Shown one piece after another: positions 30,114 through 43,200 of a stretch of 64,000 bases of DNA; position 1 is the first letter of the stretch, and every line of letters starts with the position of its first letter. The position numbers and the translations under genes are program-made. The DNA is from Coniella vitis. Its lineage: Eukaryota; Ascomycota; Sordariomycetes; Diaporthales; Schizoparmaceae. The stretch is from the NCBI GenBank assembly GCA_011317545.1, contig WUJK01000015.1, positions 248,001 through 312,000 on the forward strand, read 5' to 3'. Under the pieces are notes generated by a model. The model saw only the letters and a program-made list of their open reading frames with translations. It was not told where the DNA came from and made no database searches.

Positions 30114-33100
30114 ATGCAGTGCTACGCCGAATTGACGCCGCCGACGGCTGTCACTCACTCGCTCGCCATCCCCTTCGTCGCGGCCCAGAGCAACAATCTG
30201 ATTGTCGCCAAGTCCTCATTGCTACAAGTCTTCGAGACGGCCGTCATCACGGCCGAAGTAGACAGCTCGCAGTCTGCCACGCTTCACTCGACCAAGTCCA
30301 TCGCGCAATACGACAGCCGACTCAACGACGACGAGGGCCTCGAGGCCTCCTTTCTAGGCGGCGACGCAGCCTTTCAAAAGTCCGACCGTACCAGCAACAC
30401 GAAGCTCGCTTTGGTCACCGAGATTCCAGTATCCGGGACGGTGACGGGCTTGGCAAGGATCAAGACACAAAATACATTGTCGGGTGGTGAAGCTCTGCTA
30501 GTCCAATTTAAAGACGCAAAATTGAGCCTGCTGGAATGGGACCCGGCACGCTACGATGTGACAACCATCTCCATCCACTACTATGAACAAGAAGAGCACC
30601 AGGGTAGTCCCTGGGCGCCGTCACTGAATGACTGTGTCAACTTCCTCGTTGCAGACCCCGGTAGCAGATGCGCTGCTCTCAAGTTTGGGGCAAGAAACCT
30701 GGCCATTCTACCCTTCAAGCAGACCGACGAGGAAGACATTGCAATGGATGATTGGGATCCAGATCTGGATGGGCCCCAGCCCATCAAGCAGGAGACTACA
30801 TCTTCGGCCGTTGTAAATGGTACTAGCAACATAGAAGACACTCCATATTCACCGTCATTTGTCCTCCGGCTCTCCATTCTCGATCCCAACCTACTCTATC
30901 CCATTGACCTCGCCTTTCTCTACGAGTACAGAGAGCCTACTTTTGGTATCCTGTCGTCCAAACTGGCCCCGTCTGCGGCGTTGGGTCGGCGCGACCATCT
31001 GTCCTTCATGGTCTTTACACTAGATCTGCAACAAAAGGCTTCCACCACCATTCTCTCCGTGGGCGGCTTGCCTCAGGACTTGTTCAAGGTTGTTGCGCTT
31101 CCTGCGCCTGTCGGTGGGGCTCTGCTTGTGGGAGCCAATGAGCTGATTCACGTGGATCAATCTGGTGCCTCGAACGGAGTAGCAGTGAACCCCTTCACAA
31201 AGCAGTGCACAGATTTCAGTTTGTCTGACCAGTCTGACTTGGGCTTACGGTTAGAGGGCTGTACTATCGATTACATCTCGCCCGAGAATGGCCAGATGCT
31301 GATTGTCTTGACCGACGGTCGCTTTGCAACCCTCGACTTTGCCATTGACGGCCGTAGAGTATCAGGTCTGAGCGTCAAGCTTGTCGCGCCAGAATCAGGT
31401 GGCGCAATCTTGTCATGCAGGATATCTTCACTCAGCCGTCTGGGGAAGAACACTCTGTTTGCTGGCAGTGAGGAAGGGGATTCTGTCGTCTTTGGCTGGG
31501 CATATAAGCATACACAGACCTCCAAGAAGAAGTCTCGCGCGCAGGACACACTCGATTACGAAGACTTTGACGAAGATGACATTGAAGATGAGGACGATCT
31601 CTATGCGGATACAACGACAGGCACTCGGGCTGCTGGAGGCGCCGCGTCCGCAAAAGGCGGAGAGGTGGTCTTTAGAATACACGATACTCTTACCAGCATT
31701 GCGCCGATACAAGACTTCACACATGGCAAGCCGCCCACGCCGAGTGATACTGCTGAAAGGCAGAATGTAGTCGGCGTACGGAGCGATTTGCAACTGGTAG
31801 CCACCGTAGGTGTGGGCAAAGCAGGCTCTCTTGCAGTCATGAACCGCGAGGTACAACCCAAGGTCATTGGGCGCTTCGACTTTTCAGAAGCGCGAGGTCT
31901 ATGGACGATGAATGCCCAGAAACCCATGCCTAAATCCCTACAAGGCGAGAAGGGCACCAAAGCGGTGGGCGATGACTACGACTTGTCTGCGCAGTACGAC
32001 AAATTTATGATTGCGGCCAAGATTGATTTGGACAACTACGAGACATCTGATGTCTATGCACTGACTTCTGCTGGCTTCGAGTCTTTGACTGGCACCGAGT
32101 TTGAACCTGCTGCAGGCTTCACGGTCGAGGCAGGGACCATGGCAAACCATCGGCGCGTCATACAAGTCTTGAAATCCGAGGTTCGCGTATATGATGGAGG
32201 TCAGCTCGCAAAATTGCATCTTGATAAAACTGTACCGCGGCTAACCATGTATAGATCTTGGCTTGGACATGATTCTGCCAATGCAGGACGAAGAGACTGG
32301 TGCCGAACCCCGGGTCTTGAGCGCAAGCATCTGCGACCCTTATTTGCTCCTCATCAGAGACGACTCGAGTGCCTTCCTTGCTCAGATGAACTCTGATGAC
32401 GAGCTGGAGGAGATGGACAGGACAGACAGCCCGCTCACATCCACCAAGTGGCTGTCTGGTTGCTTATACGCCGATACGACGGGCATCTTTAGCAAGGCAA
32501 ATGGAGAAAATGCCACACCAAGTACTGTCATGTTTTTGCTCAGCAGCGCGGGTGCACTTCAGGTCAGTAGAATTCTGGTGTTGTGAAGCTGAAATAATCG
32601 ACTTACCCTTCTTAGATCTATGCACTGCCAGACTTGACCAAGCCTATATATACCGCCGAAGGCTTGTGCCACATCCCACCAATACTGACGCCTGAATGGT
32701 CTGCACGACGTGGCATGGCCAAGGAGTCTATTACTGAGATCCTCGTCGCAGATCTCGGAGACATAGTCTATACATCACCGCATCTAATAGTGAGTGCCTT
32801 GCATTCTTCGCTTGAAACAACCATGAACTGAATCCTGACTGTGGACAGCTACGCCACGCCAATGATGACTTGACAATCTTTGAACCGCACATTAATCCAG
32901 CAAATACTTCAAGTGGCATTGCATCCTCCTTGTTTTTCCGCAAGCTGCCCAACAACACATTCGCCAGGGCGGTAGAGGAGCCAGCAGAAGATGATGATAC
33001 CACCCAGGAGCTCCGAAGACTACCGCTGCGCGCTTGCGCCAACATTTCTGGTTATAGTACTGTTTTCATGCCTGGGCCATCTCCCAGCTTCATCTTCAAG

Positions 33101-34715
33101 TCAGCTAAATCGACACCAAAGGTTATCGGCTTACAGGGCACTGGTGTCAGGACACTCAGCACCTTCCACACGGAGGGATGTGAGCGAGGGTTCATCTATG
33201 CAGACTCGGAGGGTATAGCTCGCGTGACGCAGCTTCCAGCTGACGTCAGCTATTCGGAAACTGGCATGTCACTAAAGAAGATCCCGCTTGATGCTGATGT
33301 GAACTCTGTAGCATACCATGCGGGCTCGCAGGTATACACAGTCGGCTGCAACATCCAAGAGGAATTCGAATTGCCAAAGGATGAGGATAGCAACCCACAA
33401 CAAGCGCCGTTCTGGGCCAAGGAAAAGATCACCTTCAAGCCCATTGCGGAGCGCGGCGTGCTGAAGCTTGTCAGCCCCCAGACCTGGAAAGTCATTGACG
33501 CGGTCGACATGGAGCCGTGTGAAATCATCATGAGCGTCAAAAGCCTCAACCTGGAGGTATCAGAGTCTACACACGAACGACGTGAGCTGATTGTCGTCGG
33601 CACTGCCATTTCACGAGGCGAGGACCTGCCCATTCGCGGCCGTATCCATGTCTATGATTTGGCGACTGTCATTCCCGAGCCCGGACGGCCCGAGACGAAC
33701 AAGAAATTTAAACTTGTTGCGAAGGAGGATATTCCGCGAGGCGGCGTGACGGCCATATCTGGTGTCGGTGCACAGGGCTTTGTGCTGGTCGCTCATGGGC
33801 AGAAATGCACAGTCCGTGGCCTCAAGGAAGACGGATCATTGCTTCCCGTGGCGTTCATGGACATGTCCAACTACGTAACGAGCGTCAAGGAGGTCCCTGG
33901 CACTGGTCTATGCGTCATGTCAGACGCATTCAAGGGAGTCTGGTTCACGGGTTATACGGAAGAACCCTACAAAATGATGCTGTTTGGTAAGAGCAACACC
34001 AGGCTGGAGGTGCTGAACGTCGATTTCCTGCCTGACGGCAAAGACCTGTTCATCGTCGCGGCCGATGCAGATGGAAACATCCACGTCTTCCAGTTCGATC
34101 CCGAGCGTAAGTTTCCATCACTTTCGTCGGTCTTCTCTGTTGGCACATAACTAACCAGTTCCGTCTTCAGACCCTAAATCTCTCCAAGGCCATCTACTTC
34201 TTCACCGCACGACTTTCCACGTCGGAGCGCACCTCCCAACCAAGTCTATGATGCTTCCACGTGTGCCCTTACCTACCTCGCGCGGCCCGGAGAATGGCAC
34301 ACACCTCACCAACGGCGACAATAAAACCCAGCCCGGCACGCTTCCTCCTCAGACGCTGCTCCTTGCATCGCCAACTGGTTCCCTCGCGACTCTCAATGCC
34401 TTGTCCGAAGCGTCCTATCGCCGTTTATCGTCTTTGACGTCCCAGCTCGTCAACACCCTCCCACATGCGGCAGGTCTCAACCCGAAAGCACACCGTATGC
34501 CTGCCTCCGCAACGCAGACGACCGCCAAGATGGCGCCCGGTATTGACTCGGGCGTTGGCACGAGTATAGTCGATGGCGCGATCCTTGCTAGGTGGAACGA
34601 GCTGGCTAGTGGGAGACGGGGCGAGATTGCGGGGCGGGCGGGGTGTTCTGGCGCGGAGGAGGTGAGGACAGAGCTGGAAGGGCTGCTAGGATGGGGCGCA
34701 CTGAGCTATTTCTGA
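30114..34715 (+). CDS. cft1: CFT1/CPSF160, cleavage and polyadenylation factor subunit
   Basis: Large WD/beta-propeller scaffold of the mRNA 3'-end cleavage and polyadenylation complex, related to DDB1 and SF3b3. Five exons (introns 32200-32254, 32563-32615, 32790-32848, 34107-34170) give 1456 aa, the expected size. The start MQCYAELTPPTAVTHSLAIP matches fungal orthologues. An acidic/Lys region near residues 470-500 (KKKSRAQDTLDYEDFDEDD) is the typical internal loop. The C-terminal CPSF_A domain includes RELIVVGTAISRGEDLPIRG, GRIHVYDLATVIPEPGRPE, GFVLVAHGQKCTVRGL and FIVAADADGNIHVFQFDPE. Two introns use GTCAGC or GTCAGT donors, and all junctions keep phase. It is essential and nuclear; nothing is broken. 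Confidence 0.95.
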
Positions 34716-35143
34716 TGCTTTCAGAGTCCCAGGTTGTTTGAAGCAGTAGATAGGCTCCAGGAAAGTTGAACGGTGTTGGAATTCCCTACACTGATCATGT
34801 ATGTATTTCAGCGGTGGGGCTATCTTGTTTGTAAGAAGTACAGATGTTCTTCAAGGGCGAAATCATGAGGTCTCCAGCTCAAATGATACCGCAGTCTTTG
34901 AAGAGATTGTACAAATCCGATTTCATCTGCGGTATAGTTCTCGAAACGATCTCTTGAACTTTAAGTTTTGGATTAAGCTCTTACAACACGATAAGTTGTG
35001 AAGGATCAGAGAGGTAACAATATCAAAAGAAGTTGGATCAAGGTACAAGTCATTTCATACGAAATCATAGGCATTCACGTTCAAACGGTTACGTGCACAG
35101 TTTGTGTTAGTTATAAGTTGTCCAAAATACCTGCTTTACATAA
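34716..35143. other. Intergenic between CFT1 and tRNA-Gly
   Basis: CFT1 3' UTR and AT-rich sequence upstream of the tRNA gene. No other feature seen. Confidence 0.5.
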
Positions 35144-35214
35144 GCGCAAATGGTTTAGTGGTAAAATCCATCGTTGCCATCGATGGGCCCCCGGTTCGAT
35201 TCCGGGTTTGCGCA
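35144..35214 (+). tRNA. tRNA-Gly(GCC)
   Basis: 71-nt cloverleaf. The acceptor arm GCGCAAA (35144-35150) pairs with TTTGCGC (35207-35213), and the discriminator is A (35214). The D-arm contains GGTTTAGTGG, the anticodon loop TTGCCAT has GCC at 35176-35178, and the T-loop is GGTTCGATTCC, which also serves as the Pol III B-box. There is no intron. GCC is the major glycine isoacceptor in fungi. Confidence 0.96.
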
Positions 35215-35218
35215 CACA

Positions 35219-35236
35219 TTTTTACCTTTTTTTTTT
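35219..35236 (+). terminator. RNA polymerase III T-run terminator
   Basis: TTTTT starts 5 bp after the tRNA end, followed by a run of ten T a few bases on, the usual Pol III stop signal with a backup. Confidence 0.8.
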
Positions 35237-35446
35237 CTTCCTAAATTTCGAGGTATGTTCAGGGAATGCATATCAGATTTTCTTGTAGCAACTTCTCCTT
35301 CATAGTTCTTGTCCATGCCTTTTGCCCAGTCTGCACTATCCTGTGTGAAGCTTAACAAGTATTTCCTACCGTTGAAACTAACTCTCCATACATTGGTTCA
35401 GCTCTTATGCTGAACAAGCTCGCCAAGTCAAAGACGCAGCAAGCAG

Positions 35447-37226
35447 CTATGCCTTGTCAATCCTGGACGAAACAGGGACCTCAACCATGAGACGCAGCAA
35501 CGATAGTGCTACTTCAGCTGCTGCGAGCACTGTCGTCTCTCCCGGGTTATCGTATATGGGTGCCACTTCTACGACATCGCCTCCAACGACCTTGAGTCCA
35601 GCCAGGCCGTCGAGGATGGTGAGGAGTTCGCGGCTGGTCCAGCCGCCTGGCTCGGCGGTGCCAGTTGCTATGTAGGGGTGTTTTCCGAGTCAGTCCGGTT
35701 GTCTTTCGTCTCCCGACCTGAGAGTCGCACAGCCCCAAAGAAGGGAAGGGAAAAGCAAAAGGCGAATAAAATCATGGAAAAGTAGAGATTATCCGAGCAA
35801 AAAAAAGAGATTCACAAAGCGTCAAAGCAGATCTCTCACCTGGTGCGTATGCCGGATCAAGGACGTCAATATCAACGCTAATGTAGACATTGGAGCTGCC
35901 GACGCGCTTCTTGATCTGCTCAATGATGCCGACTGCGCCGACTCGGTCAATGGCGCGTGCCGTGATGAGCTCGAAGCCGCAGCGGACGTCGTTGCGCAGA
36001 TCGTCCTTGGGGCGCATCATGGGGGCCCTGATCCCGGCGTGGATGGAGGTGTTCTTGATGAGGCCCTGTTGAGTCAGGAAAAGTTAGCCAGTGTATCTCG
36101 ACTTTTTTGCCTTGGTGACATTGGATTTGGAACGAGGTCGATGGCATACCTCCTCATGAGCAATGTGGAGGAATGTTCCGTGGTTGATTCCTCTTCAAAA
36201 CAGGCCTCAGTCAGCATGGTTTACTTTGGCTTTTGTTGCCCATACTTTGACCAAAGTAGTCTGCAAGTTTCAAAGGCAACGACGTACGCATAGTCCGACA
36301 AACCACCGCCCAAGACGGACGGATCCCATGTATCTGTAACAAGATGGTGCGGTACACGTTAGCTGCCACCACGACATGCTGTTAAAGGGCAAGCGTCGTT
36401 GAAATGTGAACGAACCAATGTGACTGTCAAAGTGAATGACCGAGACATCGCCCCATTTCTCGGCAGTGGATCTCAGCGCACTGAGCGTGGTGGTGTGGTC
36501 GCCGCCGAGGGTCAAGATGCGAGGCGTTTTGGACACGCTTGAATTTGCCGCTGGACGGCTCGAAATGACCTAGACCACTCAAAGCATCTCGTCAGTGAAT
36601 CCCCCCCCCCCCCCTTCGGCGCATCTTGCGTCTAGTAGGAGCAAAAAAGCAGGGTTCAACATTGCAAAAATCCCAAAACCGCAAACACGGCGGGAAGCAC
36701 TTTGCGTACGTACCCTATGCGCCTTGTCCAGCTGCCTCAACGCAATCGAGTTATCAAACCACGTCAGCCCAACATCGCCCACATCCACCACTTTGGCCCA
36801 CTTGTTCAGCGTGCCGTCGCCCGTGTAGACCGAAATGGCCCCCGGGAAGATGCGCTGACTGCCCGTGCGGATGCCGCTGGGCCCGAAGCGGGCGCCGGGG
36901 CGGCCCGAGGTGGCCGTGTCAAAGGGCGCGCCGAGAATGGCAATGTCGTAGCTGTTGCCCGGAGCCGCTGCCTCATGGTCGACCAGCGCGTTGACGTAGG
37001 GCAGGTTGGCGAACGTCCTGAGGCCGTGGAACTGCGAGCCCGTGATGATGTCAATGTCGTCTTCTGCCAGCGGGATTGCCCCGGTAGCGGTGCCGAGGGG
37101 CTGCTGCTGCTGTTGCTGCTGCTGCTGGCTGATCCAAAAGGGAGGTGGGCGGGCATCAGGAAGATGAATCGCAGCTGTGAGGGATGAGTAGCATCCCGTT
37201 GCGAGAACTGCCGTGGTGCATCTCAT
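35447..37226 (-). CDS. Agmatinase-like ureohydrolase (arginase superfamily)
   Basis: Binuclear manganese hydrolase that likely cleaves agmatine or a related guanidino compound to urea. Six exons (37226-36714, 36569-36416, 36333-36288, 36192-36150, 36065-35840, 35667-35447), all in phase, give 400 aa. Metal-ligand motifs are complete: LGGDHTTTLSAL, VIHFDSHIDTWDP and YISVDIDVLDPAYAP. Substrate-side blocks include NSYDIAILGAPFDTATSGRP, GARFGPSGIR, GTFLHIAHEEGLI and ATGTAEPGGWTSREL. The N-terminus MRCTTAVLATGCYSSLTAA is hydrophobic, so secretion or an organelle signal is possible, as in several fungal agmatinases. A CAG-encoded poly-Gln run follows it (37101-37128). Substrate could also be guanidinobutyrate or proclavaminate-type; agmatine is the best guess. 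Confidence 0.9.
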
Positions 37227-40200
37227 GGCGGGCTGGCGGCTCGAGGGAGCTGCTCTTGGTGGCTTGGCTTGGAGTCTCCTTAGGTGAAGTGATTGACGAT
37301 CAGCTCGGCTACTGATAGGTGTTTTTTTTTTCTTCTTTCTTATTCTTCTCGCTTGGGACTGACAGCGACGGCGGAAATCCCAGAATCACGGCTTGATAAT
37401 GTGGGTTGCGGGATTTGAGGGGTTTGCCGGATGAGCTGCTTGCCTATCTTCTTGGACCAACTCCACGACGATCATCATGCGGGGCTGGCAAAAGCAGCGG
37501 CGACAGAGCGTCCCCGTTGGACACATTCTCATCGTGGTATTTGGTTACTCGATCCAATGGCAGACTGCAAATGTGCGAATATCCTCACTTGTGTTCACCA
37601 TTTACGGCAGCCAGGCCTCTGCACATATTTGTAATCTGGCCACTGATTATCAACCGCCAAGGTGGAAAGCCGCTGGCCGTCAGTCGATTTTTAGAACATA
37701 TATTGATTTGTTTGTCTAATGCCGCAATGGACGCTATTTAAGTGTTATGGTTTATAACTTGGTCCTATATTAATACTCGTATTCCATTCCAGCCTGAGCG
37801 AGCCGGCCCCTCGAACGGAGTGATGCAAGTCCGCATCCGAAAGTGCTCACGTGAGTTTCCTCAATAGCTTCTTCCCAGCGTTCCACGCCTCCGCATTCCA
37901 GCCGGGCCTGTGCGCCGTGGCGCCGCCGGAAATGAGGCACGGCTCGCTGATTCAGTTTGAACCTCTCCTCTCAAACGTTGAGGCCAACGGTATAGAATGG
38001 TCAAGAGGAATGTGATGCGTCAAGGCCTCTTGGAGACATAGTAAAAGCCGGAAGCCTGAAAGATGTCATGGAGCGAGCTGCTCTCGAGGCTCTTCGGTTC
38101 CGAGTGCACACGATATCCCTAGATCACAACCTAACCAACTGCCACAGCATCTTCGCCTGGGATTTGTGGACTTGATGCTTAGGTGAAGTGGTATCGTCTC
38201 CAATGGGATCCTGTCCTCCCCATTCTGCTTTGACTTATTTGACGAAGCCCATCGTCTGTAGCCATCCGCCACAGCTCGCCGTCTTGTTGGCACCGATTGG
38301 TGGCATGCTCTGCTTTTGCCTGCGTACATTGTGGACACGGTGTTGTCACACCCCCCTTCTCCGTCCTCAGCTCTCATCAGCGGTCTTGATTTGATTCTGA
38401 TTATTGACTCATCCTCCAGCTGAAGAATCCACTCCCAGCCACACACTCACCGTACTTTGAGTACATACATGAACACATATATACACAGACATACATGGAT
38501 ACACATGGACCCCCCCCCCTTCACAAGAATAAAAGTCCCCCATAGAGGCAGGAGAGGAGAGGGGGTGGTGGATGGAACAGCTAACAACTGCCTTGCTTTG
38601 CCGCCTAGACGCCAACCAACCAAGCACAGCCCGATTCACCGCAGCGCAGCGCAGCGCAGCGCGCAGGCTAATCAGTAAGTTTCCAACCAACAAACGGCCC
38701 AACCGCTCATGCAGCATGCGCCCCGCCCCCCCTTGTCGTGTTCTTTTCATCGTGTCGTTTCGCTTCTTGTGCATGCTCTCGGAAGGGAAGCCCTTGTTAG
38801 AGGGAGAGAGAGAAGGAGGGGGAGGGGGGGATTAGCTCTTGGAACAAGTTCAGCTGCGGCTAGTGTCCCCCAGGCCTAGGATGACACCTTTACTTGAAAG
38901 GACGGAATGCTCAGGGTTGCAACGATGTATCTCTTGAGAAAGCCAAGTCGCGTTCCTTGGTGTCACTGTTAGCGTTCGTTTGCGCAGAAAAAGGGGACCT
39001 GGCCTGGCTTGGCAAGTAAAGTAGTTAGCAGGGAAAGGGGAGCGATGGGAAACGGCTTGCATTCTGTTCCTTACGCAGCAACTTTTTGGGGCTAGTATAT
39101 TCGAAAGGGCTCGAAAAGACCCAGTGGGTTTTGGCCAGTGTGTCCCGATCTTGTCTTGTGAATCTCCTCGCCTTGCTTTTCATATCGAAGACAGTTGGGT
39201 AAGGAGCACGCACTTTAATGCTGGTGGCCGGTCAATGAGTTGATCTTCTACAAAACTCATGACGCAAGGTCAAGTCACTTTTACGTTGACTATCGAAAAT
39301 CGAGTTACTTGACCTGATATTGATGTGACAAGAGGCAACTGTTGGCCGTGTCGGGCTTGATCTTCCAGAAAGAAAGAAGAAGAAGAAGAAGAAGAAGAAG
39401 ATCAGAAGCCCGGGCAAGATTGTGCCATGCTCACCAAAGTAACAGATTGGAGTATTCAAGCAATAAGTACATTAAATCACTATCCATTTACCGAAAACAA
39501 ACAAAAAGACCATGGGTCTGTTGTAAAGCCTGGTCGTTGTCCTGCTGTTGGGAACAGCCACAATGCAACTGACCAACAAACATGCCAATCTTGAGCCTTG
39601 TTCCGCCTTTTTTTTAAAAAATTGTTTTCTTCTTTCTTGATCTTTTTCTGCTGCTTGTCAAATTCCGCTCCAAGCATCGATTGTTCTACCAGAGGTACGT
39701 ACTACCCAAGTATACTATTGTTGTCGTACTTTTTTTTTCATGCTTGCCTGGGACCCTTGAATCATCTTGTCATTGTCATCTCTTGTTCTGTACCATGTAT
39801 CAATGAGATTGTTTTGTTGCGCAGGATTGTTACTTCATTTATTATCAATTGATTACATCCCGGCACTTAATTTATCTCATCAGCTGTGCAATCTGGGCAG
39901 ACGGAGGGGAGTATCTCTATGAAAATGTGATACATCAGTGATGAGAGATCACCGACCCTAAGATCGAATGTACGCACTCTGCTTTTGCATTCTGATTAAA
40001 ATTCTGACTCTCTGTGGCTTTCCAAGATCTTGTACCTGTGATCTTTTTTTGTTTTTTTTCGGTTTTCTTTTCTTTTCGCCCCAAAAGTTCTCAAGATCAC
40101 TTCAAGTTCAACCTGTGTGAGTCTACTGCGAGGAGTATATACATTGCCTGGTCCATAGAAGACGAAATCGAAACCAGAAAGAAGTTCTAGCGCAGACGCC

Positions 40201-43200
40201 TCTAACCAAAGATGTCTGCTTTTTCTTTTATGGGATTTTCCGGTTTCCTGCTGCTCTCGGCCACCCAATGGCTTGTTGATTGCGTCCAGAGGCAAAGGGA
40301 GTGGCGCAGGCAGCAGACAGACATGGTACTTTTTGATTGATACATGGCTAGCTCAGGGTCAATATTGGAAGACAGTTTGAGGCTAAAGTCCGTTTGCCAG
40401 TCCTGATGTGCACCGAGCAAGCCGTCAGGCCACCAGCAAGTCTCTCACTGATTTAGTCTCGGTCCCTTTTGAACGAAAGTCCACTGGCATTCTGCTGTCT
40501 GAGCACACGAACGAGGCCCTTGACCGAACTTCATCCAGGGTGATCCTAGCAGTCGTTGTATCCGGAAGTAGGGGAACTATATCCGAGCTCATTTTCGCGA
40601 TATGCTGGTTATTTCTCGTGGTACCTCCTACATACATGGTACTATGTAGCTGTACATGCAACCCCCCAAGGCAGTGGACCTAATTGCTACAGTGACGGTC
40701 TGCTTTCGTGTCAACAGGCCGTCAGCGATAAAGCTCAGGACAGATATTTGCCGAGGTGGGCAAAATGGCGGCTATTTGTACCAATCTTACCCAAGGCTCT
40801 GCAAAGAAAGCAGTAAGGAGCAGGTCAAGGGGATCATGTTGGCGTAGAACTGACGAGGTCGTGCATGGTGAAACTTGCTGATGCCATTGAAATAATGTCT
40901 TTTGGCGGGAAAGAATGGATACTATCATATCACACGCATAAGAAGATCATTCAAATCGCCCAAAGGGTCCTTCATATGGTTTGCTGCTCAAGGGAGGTGT
41001 TGCCGTTTTCTGCGCATGGTCGCAGACTTTTATGTTCGCCATTGAAGTGGAGGCGCGGTTCTTTGTCCCAGTTGTGCTCGGTGTCCCTCCTCGCCGCGGA
41101 GACAGCAGCCAGCTCTCGTTTTGTTGACGACGTTGCTGGTATTGGAGAGCATATCCCTGCCAGTGAACGATACTGACGCAAGCAGCCCCATGACATTTCC
41201 TTGTATGTCCGTTGGATGACTGCTCGTTCTCGCCTCTGCAAATCAATGCAACTGTATGGCACAGGTTGAGTTGCCGCCGAGCAGCCGGTGGAGTCGCACT
41301 CTTGCAGTAGACGCCAGCGTTGTATTGCACATGATCATCCAGTGAGAACGCCACAAGCCCGAGCCGTGACTGGTGGGTGATGTGCCATAGATTAGACGTG
41401 GTGCTTGTTACGGATGCTACTGCTGCACAGCAAGTGTCATAACCTACCCCCACTGATCACACAGCCCATCACTATGTGCATATATTGTGATTTTGTGCAT
41501 GTGCTGTTTCCGGTCCCAGTCGCTCTCTTGAGAGATGATCGTTAGCATGCAACTCCAGAAACATACCGTGTGCAAGCACTCTCATATCGATCCCAGTGAT
41601 CCCAGTGGGCCCCCTTTTTTCACTCTGCTGCGCTGGCCCGTGCTGCTGGGCGGCCCCATTGCGGCTCGGTCGGTGCCGCAGCTACACATAGTAGACCGAA
41701 GCCTCATTTCCATTTGGTCGCGTAAGCCCGTCAAGAAGATGAGGATCCAGCTCAGGCGATGCGGAAAGGAATGACCGGGCCCGCTGAGTTGCGTCTCGCT
41801 TCCATCATGTGAATCTGATGAGGTTAGAGCGACTAGAGAAAGAAGGCAGTTGCAGCAACAAAGACCGATGTCAAGGGACAAGGCTCGCCACAGAGCACAC
41901 AGCATACCGCTTGCTGCCACTGGTGAGCGGCCAGGACGCCGAGCAGACCTACTATGTAGGGCCTCACGGGATCCACCAATCAGACTCAAGCCCATTGTCC
42001 TCGGCCGGCCCAAGGCCAGCCCTGGACGCACTCCAGTTCGAGTCTCCCTCTCGAGCGAGCAGCAGGGTGTATTGTCTTGCTTGGAGCTTGTCATGGTGTT
42101 GCCGTTCATCTTGGACCTTGGTAACGTCAAGTGGCAGCGAAGTGACGTAGACGGCGGGAATCGGATCTGTGCCGGAAATGCAGTCAGCAACAGCAAAAGG
42201 GCGCATCAGAAGCAACCTTGAAGAGAGCCTGGGAGACGCACAGCACAGTCTGGGACGGTGCCATAAGTACTGACCGGTCTGGCTATGGCGTGAGACGGGC
42301 CCCGGGCAGAGTCCAGGCTTCCAGGCTGCTTGACCCAGCAGTGATCTGCTTTGTAGAGGCAGCCGTTCTCTGCCACGATGGCAGCATGCAGCTTTGGGCC
42401 TGGGTACCAGGAGCAATCGCACAGAAGAGAAGGTGTCCCCGGAGCCGATGTATCATGTACCATGTACTATGTACCAGGCTCCAGTGCTGATGTAAACGAT
42501 ACATACCCACATAGTACGTACTTGACCTAGACACGTACCGACCGGTTCCACTGGCCACCAGGCCCAATCAGCGGCAAGTGCTGGAGACTCCCCTGCCAGC
42601 TGCAGCTGCCCGAAAGCGTTGTTGTCACATTCGGCCTTGCCATCTACAGCCTAGCGCGACCCGACAGTCTGGTACGCAGGCAGACAGGCACCACTACACT
42701 GGCCCGCCTGGCCGCCCAAGAACGCAGCGTCTGGTGTTTTGGGGTGCGTGCGCGCGCCTTTCCTTTCCCCCGTCCATGTATGTCTTTGTGTCCTTTGCTT
42801 CTGCTTCTGCTGCTCTGCTGCTGGCGCCCCTTGCCGACCGCCCCCTGCGCAGCCGACCTTGGCTGCTAGGCCGACCTGCCCGAGGGAGTCGTCGAAGCAC
42901 ATGCCCGTCGGGCATGCTTTGTCCAGCATTCCATGTTCTGCCTTGTGAGTGCTCAAGCATTGAATCTGTCCCAGATGGTGCCGCTTGGACGGCTCATTGC
43001 TCCTCAATCTTTTGCCATACACTGGCTGACACATGCTGATTTGTGGCTGCGTCTGACGCTGAGCACTCTAGGCTGGCGAACATGTGTCGAAACTGGGAAA
43101 GGCAAAGGAGCTCCCAGTACACGATTCCCAAGAACGCACCTGAAGTGTCTGATACCGCTGCTGTGTTGTACTCGGTTCTCTGTACAATTTCTGGGTTCAA

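Noticed and set aside
41582..42196. 204-codon minus-strand frame in the gene-poor tract
   Set aside because: No recognisable domain, biased composition and no splice logic linking it to other exons.
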